From: Balanoglossus misakiensis
Taxonomy: Eukaryota > Hemichordata
Assembly (NCBI GenBank): GCA_040954595.2
Contig: CM082582.2
Span: forward strand, 8,680,001-8,744,000
Length of the DNA: 64,000 bases
Direction of reading: 5' to 3'
The translations under genes were made by a program, and so were the position numbers. The notes below the pieces were generated by a model. It was not told the origin of the DNA and made no database searches. It saw nothing but the letters and a program-made list of their open reading frames with translations. Of the stretch, positions 50,501 to 63,014 are shown one piece after another (the first letter of the stretch is position 1; every line of letters starts with the position of its first letter).

Positions 50501-51081
50501 TTTGCGTTGTTATCAGCCATCATACGCTAGATCATAGATGCAGCGTTATCGCAATGGCGCTGATAAGCCGGAAGCAGGTACACCGTCCGCGATTCATTAT
50601 TAGTGGAGATGCAACGGGCACTTGCCAAGTTACCATGGCGATTATCTCCTCGTGGAAACACCGGCTGAAATTAACCTTTAGTCGCCACTGGCAACAAACG
50701 GGGGCTGGCCTTTAGGATAATACTGAAGTGATAATGCATGCATGATGATTGTCCATGCCTTGTTTTCTGACCACGTCAGGCAGCATTTTCAATATCACTT
50801 TTGACATTATCTTGGCATACTCGCTGACATCTTGAAATGGATGATATTGCATTACGGTGGGCATATTGTGATAGTTATAAAGAATACAAGTGCCGACTAC
50901 TTAAGTCGTCAAGCAAACTATCTACGCTGATTTCACTGATGTGTCCGCTCTCTTTATTGTCAAGGTATATTAAAATCAGAACAGAGCTGCCCGATCTCCC
51001 ATCTCCATTGCGTTTTTTTCTGTCATTTCTACTTCTCATCACGTGGGGGTGTCCACTATCACTACCACCACCGTCGTCGTC

Positions 51082-51082
51082 G

Positions 51083-51116
<34 letters not shown>

Positions 51117-51117
51117 T

Positions 51118-51169
<52 letters not shown>

Positions 51170-51170
51170 G
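51082..51170. repeat. (ATC)n microsatellite
   Basis: CGTCGT units grade into about 28 ATC units with one ATT interruption, followed by T10. The poly-Ser, poly-Ile and poly-Met frames across it are spurious. Confidence 0.95.
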
Positions 51171-54100
51171 TTTTTTTTTTGCAGACGATGAGCGATTGTT
51201 ACTTGTCGCCAGGTCATCCTCAGTTGTCTTCAAGGTCAGACTGACAATGACAGTGAGAGTGTATAGTGTTCACAGTCTTGTCTCTTCTGCGTCGGTGAAT
51301 TCTGCATCGCGAGGAGTGATCGCTCTTCTAACAGAGCAATGTGTTCAGTTGCTGTGTACGAGAGTAGACCTGGAATTAATTGACATGCAGTCAGTGACCA
51401 TCTCCGATCCGAGCCCTAAAGTATAATAAGTTTAATAGGTTTCATCTTTGATGAGTTGGTTTGACCCAGCGCCACTTAAGCGATGCGATCGCTCAACAAC
51501 TGCGAACGAGCCGTCACACTGCCCGTACCTAACAATCAGCGAAGCTCTCTAACACTCATCGGATAGAAATCACTTGTCGTTAACCTGGAGCTAGCCACCG
51601 TGGCTTTTCATTTTCTCGATTTTTTCCCCTCGAGGCCATGCACCCGGACCGCTAAAACGGCAACGAATGCACGCTGCAGTTACAACTTCAGGAGAAACCT
51701 CGACCGCGTGGCTAAATACACATACCATCAAATAATTAACCCCGTATACCCTCGTGATTTTCCACCGATTTATCGCACAGATTTCCAAAAAGTAAATATA
51801 GGACACTGAATAAGCCAGGTACTATAGGCCTCAAGTGACGTTCATTCAACTCTCACTGTCGAAACGAATTCCGTGTGTCGAGATTTTAGCACACAGCTAA
51901 TCAGTTAAAGGTTCGCAAACACTTTCCATTTCAAGTCTTGCACTTTCCCCACGCAGTAATTACATCGGGCTGATTAAATAGTAAATATTCGCTGCATTTC
52001 TTCTAATATCTCAAAATTGCCTGCACCACCGCAGTGATGAATTGCGCGCCGTGACCTTGAACTCAGTGGACCGGTAATTTTAACGAAAGAAAATGAAAGA
52101 TGATTGCTCTCTCAATAATTTTCAATGGTGTTGCTTAAGTGTCACCAACAGCACAACATACACAGATAAAAGACACATTTCTCTAAAATCGGGCCACGTG
52201 ACCTTTGTCTTCCAAGTTTAGTTCAGCATAATAATTTTCAGACGATGCTCCCTGTTGGCAACCATCTAGAGCAAATCGTTTATTGGATTATGTGCCCCGG
52301 GTTTGATATTCGAACAGGGACCCTTGGTATAAGTGCGTATATATCGAAACCGAGTCTCTATACAACGAGTCTCGAGCGCAATTGTGATTTTTGAAAATTA
52401 TTTTCGTTTACTATCTCGTTGCAAAGCTGATCCTGACGTAAGACCCTTTGTTGACAATGCTGAAGAACAGGTGCGACATGCTGTAGCGGACCAATCGTTT
52501 GCGAACCTAAGATTTCAAATGCGCGTTGAGCGGCTGGGTCCCTTCAAGAGGTGTTCGGTGGCGGCTTTCACTAGCAGGCAATTAGGACTTTCGCTGCAGA
52601 AGACGAAGTACCTCGCACCCTGAAATTCAGCTCTGCAAAAGAAGTTGATTACTAGTCACGGGTCCAATCACGAGCACGACCCTGCGATTTTCTTGAATAC
52701 ACAATTTACTCAAACAGACAAATCGGCGTGTAATTTCATTGTGGGGGTGACGTCATGAAAGTAAGAGCTTATTTGATTTACCTCGGATGCGGAATATCAA
52801 GGGTCCAACTATATACGCCACTGCAGGCAGCGTTCGCAGCAAACATCATTTTGAGTTTTACTGTGATTGTTTTGTCGCTCGCGTTCCCGTTGGTTGAACG
52901 ACGGTCTGTATAAACGCGCGACAGGAAAATATGTCATGAAACATATTCAACCACCGTGACAAAGTTCGCGAGTATACTCTCTTTTACTTTCGGTACGGTC
53001 ATTGCTGCTGTTGATTGGTGTGGTATCGGAGGGCAATTCACTCATACATTTTGGCCAACACAAAATTAGACCGCCAGTAAGCAATATACGCCTACTCGCA
53101 TTAGCGAACAAGCAAGCATGCATGCGAAGGTACATGATGATAAATCGAAAATCGATTCTTCGCGTGTTCACTTCCGTGACGAGCTTTCCACGTTCAAGGT
53201 ACAGAATAGTGTTTTAAGATTCATGTTTATATCTAATTATATGAACATGAGCAGCAGACAGACAGACAGACAGACAGGCAGACAAATTGCACACAATTGG
53301 CACGTTTACTAGAATATCGGAGCTAAATGACTTATCGATGCAGACTACTGTATAGTCAACTAATCATGCCCGAGTAACTGCCGAAAACTCGCTGCGGCAG
53401 TTCAAGAAATTGACCCGTGGCAACCGCTGAAGAAGTTGCGTGCACGCAACGGGGTGCCCATTCGCTCGCCAGGCACGTCATTGCAATCCAAACAGCGATC
53501 GCCGCGGTTGTTGCCAATGCAGGTCACGACTCCAGCAGTCCAGAGGACCGTCCGCAAGGACCCTGGTCGACTAATTTGATTAGACGTGAAGGGAAACTGA
53601 ACGGGAACGCGTGCGTATATACGCGGGGTCCAAATAAGAAGTAGAAATTGCACATATTTGGGATGCACTTGACGAGGCAATTCTGTCTCCCCGAGGACGT
53701 TTCTGCATGTTGTTTGTGGTATGATTAGTTCTCCCTAGTGGCCGTCGAGCGCATCTTTGTCCTTGGCATCACGTGGAAAACCAACCGTGGATTTCCCTTC
53801 GGTGCACGGATAGCAAAACTCTGACTTTTAAAAAACATGTTTGTATTTCTGACAAGGATTTTCTACGTAAGCAGGTTAATATGAGAGCTGCCAAGTCAGG
53901 CATGCTGACGTTGATTACGGACTTTAATTCAATCGTCATTCATTCGGGGACTAGTACTGGTCCACGAACCAGATCAAATACACACACATACAAACACAAT
54001 CTTTTCAGAGCAACAAGAAATATCAACGTATTTCGCTCTAATGCGTCAAGTATTGTACGATTTCACCCAGTACACCAAGCACAAAAAGCCGAAGTTTTGC

Positions 54101-57100
54101 CACCGGTAAAACGTGAAAATAATCCCTTCTATATTCAAAAGATGACTTGTGTGCATCTTCTCGTGGAAGACTTTTCAAAGCCATCGAGTTTTTGAAGGCT
54201 TTCACTAATTCTGCCTGATAAGTAACAAAACGAGTAACCGTAGGCCTTTTTTTATTCTTTCTTATTTGGGTATGCGACTCGATTGCCAGGTAACCATGGC
54301 AACTCAAAGTCTACGTGATGCGAATATTAATGATGTAATGTCTTCTCATGCTATTCGTCCAACCGTTCCCGTTTCTGGGAAGGAAGCTGACGCATAACAC
54401 TTCGCAGAAATGTTCGATTTCTTTGCGGAGAGCAAATCAGTGATTCTATGAAATGTTGTCACATGATTGCATCCTTTCAAAAACATATACGGGTCTCAAA
54501 ACATGAAAGTCTAAGTCAACCCATTCCCTTATCGCCAGAAATATATGCCAAATGCAAAACAGGTATACACCTATTTCTTCCCTCTTGATAACCTTGAAAA
54601 TCACGATATGGAGTTTTGTAAATTGCTCACACTCACTTATTTCTCATGTGTACCAGTTTAGAAATTCAAAAACGCGCTTCAACCCTCCCATTTATTGAAA
54701 CCAATCAAACGTTTTGAATTTTAATGGAGTCCAGAGAGGGTCACGTGACGTCGATCAACACCACTCTCGAAGATAAGCAATCGCGGAGCACTAAAAAGCG
54801 GTGAGGCGTACGTGCATCCATTGGTTGAATGAACGAATTTCAGAGGGGACCAGGAAATTAAAGAAATGAAGTGTTGAGAGAGAGACAGGGACCCCTCGTG
54901 CCTGCAACAAGTGACCGCATTTACGAGTTCCATTGATGCCTACTGTCGACGCTAAGTAACTCCACTCAAGAGAGAGGAAATGCACGCGCCGGTTCACTTA
55001 CCGAAATGCAAATATCAAAACTGAAAAGGGAAAGAGGCCTTTACTATGCAGCGATGACTGTAAATGTAGCTAATCATAAACTTGTCATTTGTTTTGCCTT
55101 CACGGTTTGTAAGCATCTCGTCTTATTCAAGGCTTCGATTTTTTTTGGATAGCTGCCGAATTCTGACTGCCAGGCTTCAGAAGGACGTAGATAGAAGGCA
55201 GTCGAACTGTGTCCCTTTAATGCTTGTCCGAAGATTTCCACATAATGAGCCCGTGATAAAAAGGCAACTGGCCTATATAGTATCGGAGCGGAAGTCCATC
55301 TAAATCTCCCACATCAACAAGAATCAAACGCTTACGTGGGCTACCCAATAGCGTTGAAGTGAAAGATATTGAGTTAAGTGGTATCACTGCCCGACAAGTC
55401 AACCCGATCGATGGCTTGGATGTTGTGTACACGAACACGTTCGGAGGACTTGGGCGAGTCATCACTTTCCTACATGCCGTTACACACATGCACGCACGTA
55501 ACCTTTACCGTCGCCACGCCCAAAAGTTAATTTGTAAAAACCTAGGACAGGTCGTTAGTATTCCTCTCAGAATGGCAGACGTGACAACGAACACCCACAA
55601 GTAGTACTGGCCTGGTGGTAGTATGTGTGTAGAATATTCATCAAGATGGCCATCATAAAAAAAGTCATGAATATCCGTGAAGAAATTCATGAAAATTATT
55701 TACATCTTTCTCCTTCTTCCTGCGCCTCAGTGGACTCCGTTTGTTCATGACCCATTCTAGTTTTATGCTTACATGTGACGCCGTAAATGTCGACACGCAA
55801 GGCAAGGACGGGTTGACGTGCCTGGACTGAAAGGAAATGGAAATTTTATGCAATGATATAATTAATTGCTTCTCGGAAATCAATCGCTTTGTAGCGGTGT
55901 TTAAATCGTGCAGGTTTCAGCTAGGAGTCGCGATCGATTGTCCCCGGCCGAGGAGCCTATGCAACGTTTTCCTCCATCATATTTCTGATAGAAGGTCATC
56001 AATAACATGCGATGGGTTATCTACAAATAGACTGAAGATACCCTAATGAAGTCACGTGACCAAGCTTATCAATTCGCCGCCTACGTCTGTTTGTTGCGGA
56101 TGTTCGAAGGAAATAAACCCACGTTCCTTTCTTACTCTCTGTCTCTCTCTCTCGCTCACTTTTGTTTCTGAAATTAATCATTCTGTCACGTGTCAAGGTA
56201 GACTGAGACAGCCGGGATCAGCCTGCAGATTCCGCGCCTCAAAACGCACCTGCCAATCTGTCTCCATGGATACGCTCTTTGACTCCGAAATGAAGCGACT
56301 GTAATGAAACGGATCCGAGACGACGAGAGGGAAGAAAAGAAGGAGACCTTTCACGTTTTCTCATAAAACAGACATGACGGCCCATAATTCAATTTTCCTT
56401 TGTTTATTTTTTGACAGCCAATATCACCACGGTGCCGGACAAACGGAAATCGTGGATTCTGGAAATGCGTTGTTTCGTCACGTGGTAACGTTCTAGCTGC
56501 GACGTTAACAGTTTTTATTAGGCAATATTGAACAGTCATATACTGTGAAATCGCTTTGACTATATATGACTGCTGGAAGATAGAAATATGTGAAAGGAGG
56601 TCGCGGCAGCAATTCATTTACCAGGTCGCCTGCATTGATGACGTGTATATACTGCAGTCATCCTGGATAATATTGACCTTCTGTGTACACCACCTCGAGT
56701 GCTTTAATATTCTGTGTCTCATTAATTCATCTTTCTTTTCTCTGCTGCACAATCCAAGATGCAAGAATAACGCACTGTTCGGTTTTTGTCAGTCTCCTGC
56801 TGAAATTGCGTTAGCAACATTGCGAGTTAAAAGCATCAAAACTTATTTCTAACCACGGACACACGCCAAGTAGAATACATGTCAACCCCATTATTCTCTC
56901 AAACAGAAGCAAATCTCAAAGAAATTTGGCCAGGGTTGCCTTTTGCTCGACCCAAATCCCTGCATTTCATTTTTCTTCTCTTTGCCTTGCGGGTAAGCAT
57001 TAATTTATTTCATTGTAGTAACAGTTAATTAAATTTCTCCATTTTCACTGGATGGCCAATAAATCATGGCGAGCTTTCAAATTTTACGTTTGACTTAATG

Positions 57101-57299
57101 CCCGGTAGATCGTTTACTTCGTTTTAATAAGATATTTCATTTCGAATAGCAATGGTGGAAGTAATAAAAGGTATACGACTGGCATTATTGGCCAACCTGT
57201 TTATTGAAGGAACTGAGAGCAAACAAGAACGCTTTCGTCACGAATTCTTCGTCATTGACTGAGCTCGAGATCTGCTGTCGTCAAAACGTTTGTCGAGTT

Positions 57300-57760
57300 C
57301 TGATGACGTCAAGGCACCGACTTCTTGACTTCAGAATGTATGATGATTGAGATCCTTGATTTTGATTGACGATGTGTTGACATTGTGTTATGATGTAGCG
57401 CGCGGGGGAGGGGTGTTCGGGGTGTGTGATGGCAAGGCCAGTTCTTGTGCCTTGAAGTGAGATTCGTATTCTTTGTCTTGCACATTATACGTCGAGAGCA
57501 ATCGACGTTGCATCGCGTGACCTCACCTGGCCTTCGGATTGGCGTTTGGGAGTGACGTTTGATTTGAAGTGGCGTTTGCTCGACCTGGCGTGACCCAACG
57601 CCCGTGTGCCCCCGATGTGACGTTTCGTGGTGTTATTTGTCGTGACTAGACATGGCATGCCGTGACGTAACGTGAAGTGACGTTGCGTGTACTTGTGCGT
57701 TCTGTGTTGTTTTGCTTTCTTACGACGCGGTTATATGTGCCAGGCAGACTTGTGACGTCA
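57300..57760. promoter_or_regulatory. Cluster of TGACGT (CRE/ATF-type) words
   Basis: Within about 460 bases there are six TGACGT words, two of them the full palindrome TGACGTCA (about 57305 and 57751). The segment is rich in GTGACG and CGTGA. It could be a CREB/ATF-type regulatory cluster or simply a degenerate tandem repeat of a GTGACGT-like unit. No promoter is tied to it. Confidence 0.3.
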
Positions 57761-58651
57761 TACTGCTCAATTTGAATCGGATGTGCTATGGTGGTGTGGT
57801 GTGAATTATATGGTGTAATGTGAATTACATGTATGTGGTGTGGTGTTTACATGATTCATATGCACAACACTCGAACGCCACACTTTCGACGAAGCATTTC
57901 TCATGATAATGCAATAACAAATGGCATCCTATCTTATTTGAAATTAAAAAAAAATGAATCAATGTTGAAATTGACAAACGGCATTGCCAGATCACTGCTT
58001 ATTTATTTCCCAGACTACAGTGCTGATCATTTCAAGCGATGGCTGCACACATGGCCACACATAATCCGCTCTCCCGGGTTTCGCTTCCCCCTGGATAATC
58101 GGGAACGAGTGTCAAAGCAACAATGAAACACCTCTACAGACCTGGTAATCTTCTCTGAAAAGTCGCCTTTAGCAAATCTTCCACAATAAACACACAGTAA
58201 GTACAGTCGGCTACTGTCTGTGGTATTGCCCAAGGCGATTTCTGACAAAGATTTGACATAATACCGTTATTATAACACGATTTGTTGGTGACGTCCATAA
58301 TACCGTGTGTCTGGGTAGCGACTTATGCGCACTACTCTAGAGATAATTAAATTTCTGAAAGCAAAGTCACAATGCATCTCGTACTAGAAATAAGTTCTTA
58401 TTCATACATGGACAAAGGTGGTTTTGTGAATTAATTGGATAGTGCGAAACAAACGGGATGGAGAATATTTTGGGTCTCGCGAGGAATGAAAGAGACACGG
58501 AGAGGAGAGACAGCGGGGAGGGGAGAGAGGGAGGTGGGGGTGGAGAGAGACAGATAGAGAGAGGGACTTTACGAAGATACTGCAGCGTATAGTATTACCA
58601 AGAATTTCATCAAAGTAAGCAGTGTGCACGTTATCATGTATGCTCGTACAC

Positions 58652-58805
58652 CTGCATGGCGTTGACAAGCGGTGTGTTCATATAATCTGCCTGCGTTGTC
58701 CCTATATCTAGCGATCACTTGCAGCTGCTCTTCAAATAGCGAAAACTTGAGATCTGCAGAGGCCAGCTCTAGTCGATGCAGGGTATTCAGACAGTCGTCA
58801 TCCAT
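58652..58805 (-). CDS. Candidate first coding exon of an unidentified helical protein (partial)
   Basis: ATG in an excellent context (GGCCATGG) opens 51 codons plus one base, ending at CATGCAG|GTGTACG. The peptide begins MDDDCLNTLHRLELASADLK and continues with an amphipathic, probably helical stretch (SLFEEQLQVIARYRDNAGR). Codon composition is unlike the AT- and GA-rich flanks. I do not recognise the family and found no second exon with confidence; the minus strand near 58190-58140 is a weak possibility. Confidence 0.4.
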
Positions 58806-61800
58806 GGCCGGTTAGTGGCAATGTAAGGCAAGCTGCCTTTCAATCATGGTTCCATTCACTGGGCAACGGCAAAGCGAGAAAAGAAAAAAAGGCGAAGGAG
58901 CATCGTGTGTCACTTAGCTTCATTATGGACGCCTATACACTCTAAACTTTGCTTAATAGCGTATCGCAGCCTCCTGTAAAGCAGTGCGGGCTTGTTAAAA
59001 AGCACTCGTCTTTATTGCTGTTTGATTGATTGGGGTCTTGATTATCTTACACTCCAAATTCCGCAATCAGAGATGCCGATCGACTCATCCATTTTCGATG
59101 TGTGGATGAATACTGGGATGGATGGTGTTTTTTAGGGGGGGCTCGACATAAGATTGATTAGCCCTGGGTCCATGGGTCTGTCGGGTTCATTCTGGTAGTT
59201 CCCTCAACGTATACTGGAAAACGGGGACCGTTGTGAATATTCAATTTTCCATGTTTGCGTTGGTGTTTCTTGTTTTGTATAACCCCGTATCTTCTCTCGA
59301 ACTTGTAATGAAATTATGTTGTGAAATCAATATCATTAAATGTCGCCTACGCCATCCCACGCAGGAACTGACAAAATTGATTTGAATCTCACTACAGTGT
59401 TGCTCAAGTTTAAGGCAAACATTCTCGAGAATTCCCACTTTTACCCGTGTCGATGGCCGTTGCTATGGTTATGTCTCAGGTGACAACGTGCGTCCGGTTG
59501 TGCGTTTAGTACAAAACCTGAGCGTGTTTAAGGGCCCGTCGCGTTAACACACAAATGGCAAATTATTTCTACTCGGTTGACGAGTAACATGACCATCGTA
59601 GCGGGCGCCAGGACCCCTCGCTTCAAATCTTAACTGTGCTGTGCGTTGTATTGGTCACGATTTTTACGCGTGGAATCTTCTTGGGCGAAGTAGGCCTAAC
59701 TTGCATTTTTTTTTTCCAATTGCGTTTCATTTCCCCTCGTCACAGCCCGATGATCATATCCATCAGTTTTATCCTTGAAAACGCATTAAATCATATGAAC
59801 AGCGTTGGCGACCCGGCCTTTCAGGCGCTAATCAGCTGACAAACCCCCCTTCTGAAAAGAAAACGGCCATTAGCCAATGACAACAAGACGCGTGGATAAT
59901 GAGCCAATCACCGATGACCTTGCATCGCCCGAAGAGCACGTCTCCTAGCAACCGATCTGAGCTTCTCGCACAGAAAACCATATTCCGCAGGTGTAATGGT
60001 CTCCGGTATCCAGCGAAAGTGTGTACATGCCCCTAGCTGTGACCGTGTGTCAAGCTGGGACCAACACATTTCTGTTACCAAGGTAACAAAACCGATGCTT
60101 CGCAGAACTGCAAAAATACATGGGGAAATATCTTGTGAAATTTCACTTCTCCCGGCAAACAATATCACTTTGCGCAGAGCTGATCATAATGACTGAATCG
60201 GTGTCAGTTACCGAGTCGGACATCTACATTTGTACTTGTAGTTTGGAACTATTATTCTAATAACGTCACTATCAATTTAATTCTCCAAAAAGCCCTAACC
60301 CTGAGTTCAAAAGGCACTCAAAATTATTAATTTTATATTGTTAATAACGAAAGTGGAATCGGCGATTAGTTTATCATGTGTGTTAGCAATTGCTCTTCAG
60401 TCGCAATAACAAACCAAAGCGGATATCTCCAAGGCCACGACGTTGTTTTAGAAATACAATACAAACGAACGTTTTTAGCGAAACCAAATCGAAGTAGGTA
60501 TAGAAGTTTGTTTCATCATTAGCGTAATAACGACGACAAGCTTGTGAACAAGCAAGACGATGGAATTTTGCCAAAGTGCACGATATGGACATATGTTCTG
60601 GGGTAATATGCATATATCACACACAAATCATATAGGCTTATGATGATAAATGTCAATGATAACCACCTTTTTTGTTGATATGATGAGAGTACATGTCGAT
60701 GGAGGATTTAGAGTAATTGTTGCCAGGAGACGGTCTTAACGATCTGTCCATATTATTCGATCACCACGGTAACGACAGAGACGTCATCATATACACACTC
60801 CAGAGTTAGCGAGCATAAAATATTTACGATGTTTATTCTTTCCCGCGTAGCTCTTGGGAAATTCGCTGTCCTATACATACGAACGATATGAACTTTCAAT
60901 GGAAAAGCAGGGGTGGAGTTTTTTTTCTCTCGCAAGGCATCATTTATATTTGAGGTATTCAACGACTACTTCGTAATCAATGTTTCCATTGCCGACAGCG
61001 GAAGTACAGTGTGCGTGTCAGGTGCACGGAAATTGCCGGCCATAGGGTGCCTTTGTCGAGCATAATGATTTTGAAGTCGCCAGTCTCCGATCGAAAAAAA
61101 AGTTTGTATTTTACAAATTACAAATTGCCTGCAAATATCATCCCACGCTATCATGGCAACGGGCCAGATTCAGTTGTATGCACTGCCGTTACTTTTCGAT
61201 TATTGGTAAATCACCAGTAACAGCAAATTCAGAGGCTGTCAACTAGTTCATTGATATATCGCTAGCGTGGCAGTGAATTTCAAATGAGTCGTAATTATGT
61301 GTAAAATATCACCTTGTAGATTTATCAAGCTCTAAACATTGTAGATAAAGTAAGTGCATTTTACCATTAACTCTGAAAACAGTCGTCCCTGGTTCGTGTG
61401 CTGTGAACGCGAGCAGAATATTAAAAGTAAACGTACGATTGAGCACTATAGAAATCTAATTAAATCGACATCGCGCGCAGTCGGGCGATATTCTTTGTAT
61501 ATAAGCAGCCATTAAAATACATGTACTGGCAAACACGGCTGTATAGGCCTGCATGTGTATCCAGGGGTCCCCCACTTAGCTAATATTTCTTATCTACCAT
61601 GTCTCGGTAAAAATGGTACGATTGGAAAATCGTCACTGCACAACTGCCAGTGGCAAAAAGTTGTGACGAGTCCGTAGCATAGTTGCTGGCCGGTGTCCTA
61701 GGCCCACGATATCCATGTTACACTATTTTCTATACCCAAGTTTCAATTTAATATATCGACGGTACATATATCTTGCAATAAGTCAAAATGCATAAAAAAT

Positions 61801-62900
61801 AATTCCAAATATATTATGTTTAGTTTACACTTCTCTAGTGATCATTGCAAGTGTGTGTACGCGTACGTCATCGATCCGACAGCGTCAAAACTGCCAGTGA
61901 GGGCAACCTTCATGATCGTGCGCGAGATGTCTCCGGGTCTGGTGTCGCGAGTGGCGACCCTCATGAGTTCAAGATCAGGCGAATTAGGATGGTCGTGTCT
62001 TGCTACACGTAAGCAACGGGTACATTGTGTGACAATATGAATTTATTCAACCTTTCTCGGCTATTTCTATACGCCGTTTAAATATAGCAGAGACCACGCC
62101 AAGCAAATACACTTTACGCCTCCACGCTGACCGTTCACGTGATCACGAGACCTCACATGGCATGAATCTGACACCTGTCATGCTAGTATATACGTATCCT
62201 CAAAAGTGAAGGACGTTTGGCGTACCTGAGGTGAAGTGTGAGCTTGAAAATCACGTGGGTGCTTTTTTTAAACAAGGCATGAACTATGCACAGAAATTTA
62301 GTGTACATTTTTGACCAGTTAGAATTATTGAAACTGTCCTTTACATATTCAAACATGTTCTTCGTCAGAATAGTTTCCGGATATATAACATGATTTTGTT
62401 GAGAAAAAAATCACAAATGAATAGAAAATACCCCATACGCCCGTATACTTCTACTACAAGTGTAACTTATACAAGTACATGTATTGCCACAGTCTGGCTT
62501 ACGAGGGCGCTATTCAATAATCAGTGGTGATGTGAAACAACGAACCAACTTATCCGTATAAATGTCCCAATTCTGATTCAGATTCGGTTAATCTGAGCCT
62601 GGAGTTACTGCTTTGAGTGTCTATTTTTTACTTTAAATTCGCATTTCAAATTCCCGGCCGAATTACCAATTGTTAACACCCACTTTCGGACTTATTTTCA
62701 ACGCAAGAGGTCAATATTTTACCAACATTGACGATTGCTATTAGGACATTTCAAGCTAAGTCTGAATCTGAAAATATCGCTGAGTGAGTGACTTTTGCAA
62801 CGGGTAAAGGTTACTCTCTGAACAGTTTGTACTTGACTGGGATTTGCTGGTGTCGTTTTTGCTGCTGCGTGGTAATTTGCCTTTAGTACACATCTTCAAC
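58806..62900. other. Gene-poor interval upstream of cytochrome b5
   Basis: No gene is supported. A locally GC-rich stretch at about 61850-61995 is open on both strands, in contrast to AT-rich surroundings; its minus frame ends THLQ followed by TGA. I found no convincing splice pair for it. The last 100 bases are the presumed cytochrome b5 5' UTR. Confidence 0.45.
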
Positions 62901-63014
62901 ATGGCTGAGCTGAAGAAGTACTCACTTGAAGAAGTTGAGAAGAACTACAATGCCCAGTCGTGCTGGATTATCATCCACAAGAAAATTTACGATGTCACGA
63001 AATTTCTAGAAGAG
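62901..63014 (+). CDS. Cytochrome b5, first coding exon (gene continues beyond the window)
   Basis: Cytochrome b5 is a small heme protein that passes electrons to fatty acid desaturases, P450s and other acceptors at the ER or mitochondrial outer membrane. This exon encodes 38 residues from ATG in good context (TTCAACATGGCT) to GAAGAG|GTGAGTC in phase 0. The stretch CWIIIHKKIYDVTKFLEE matches the start of the cytochrome b5 fold (W-V-I-H-x-K-V-Y-D-V-T-K-F-L-E-E). The next residues in the family are the heme ligand motif HPGG, expected at the start of exon 2. No HPGG-coding exon occurs before the window ends. The plus frame continuing to 63170 is intron read-through. Soluble versus membrane-anchored form cannot be judged without the C-terminus. 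Confidence 0.85.

Larger units (their letters stand above)
44515..58651. other. Gene-poor interval
   Basis: About 14 kb with no supportable gene. 44.5-45.4 kb is comparatively GC-rich and includes the likely promoter of the secreted-protein gene. Repeats: poly-C at about 45803-45814, TCTG near 50107-50127, (ATC)n at 51082-51170, CAGA at about 53255-53285, CT-rich at about 56128-56158 and TGGTG-rich at about 57785-57845. A cluster of TGACGT words lies at 57300-57760. A short stretch at 51185-51231 has a pyrimidine-rich AG and an open frame, but a poor donor. Confidence 0.5.

Noticed and set aside
51185-51231. Small plus-strand exon after the ATC/poly-T tract
   Set aside because: The T10-GCAG acceptor is attractive, but the downstream border AAG|GTCAGA is weak and the 16 residues match nothing.
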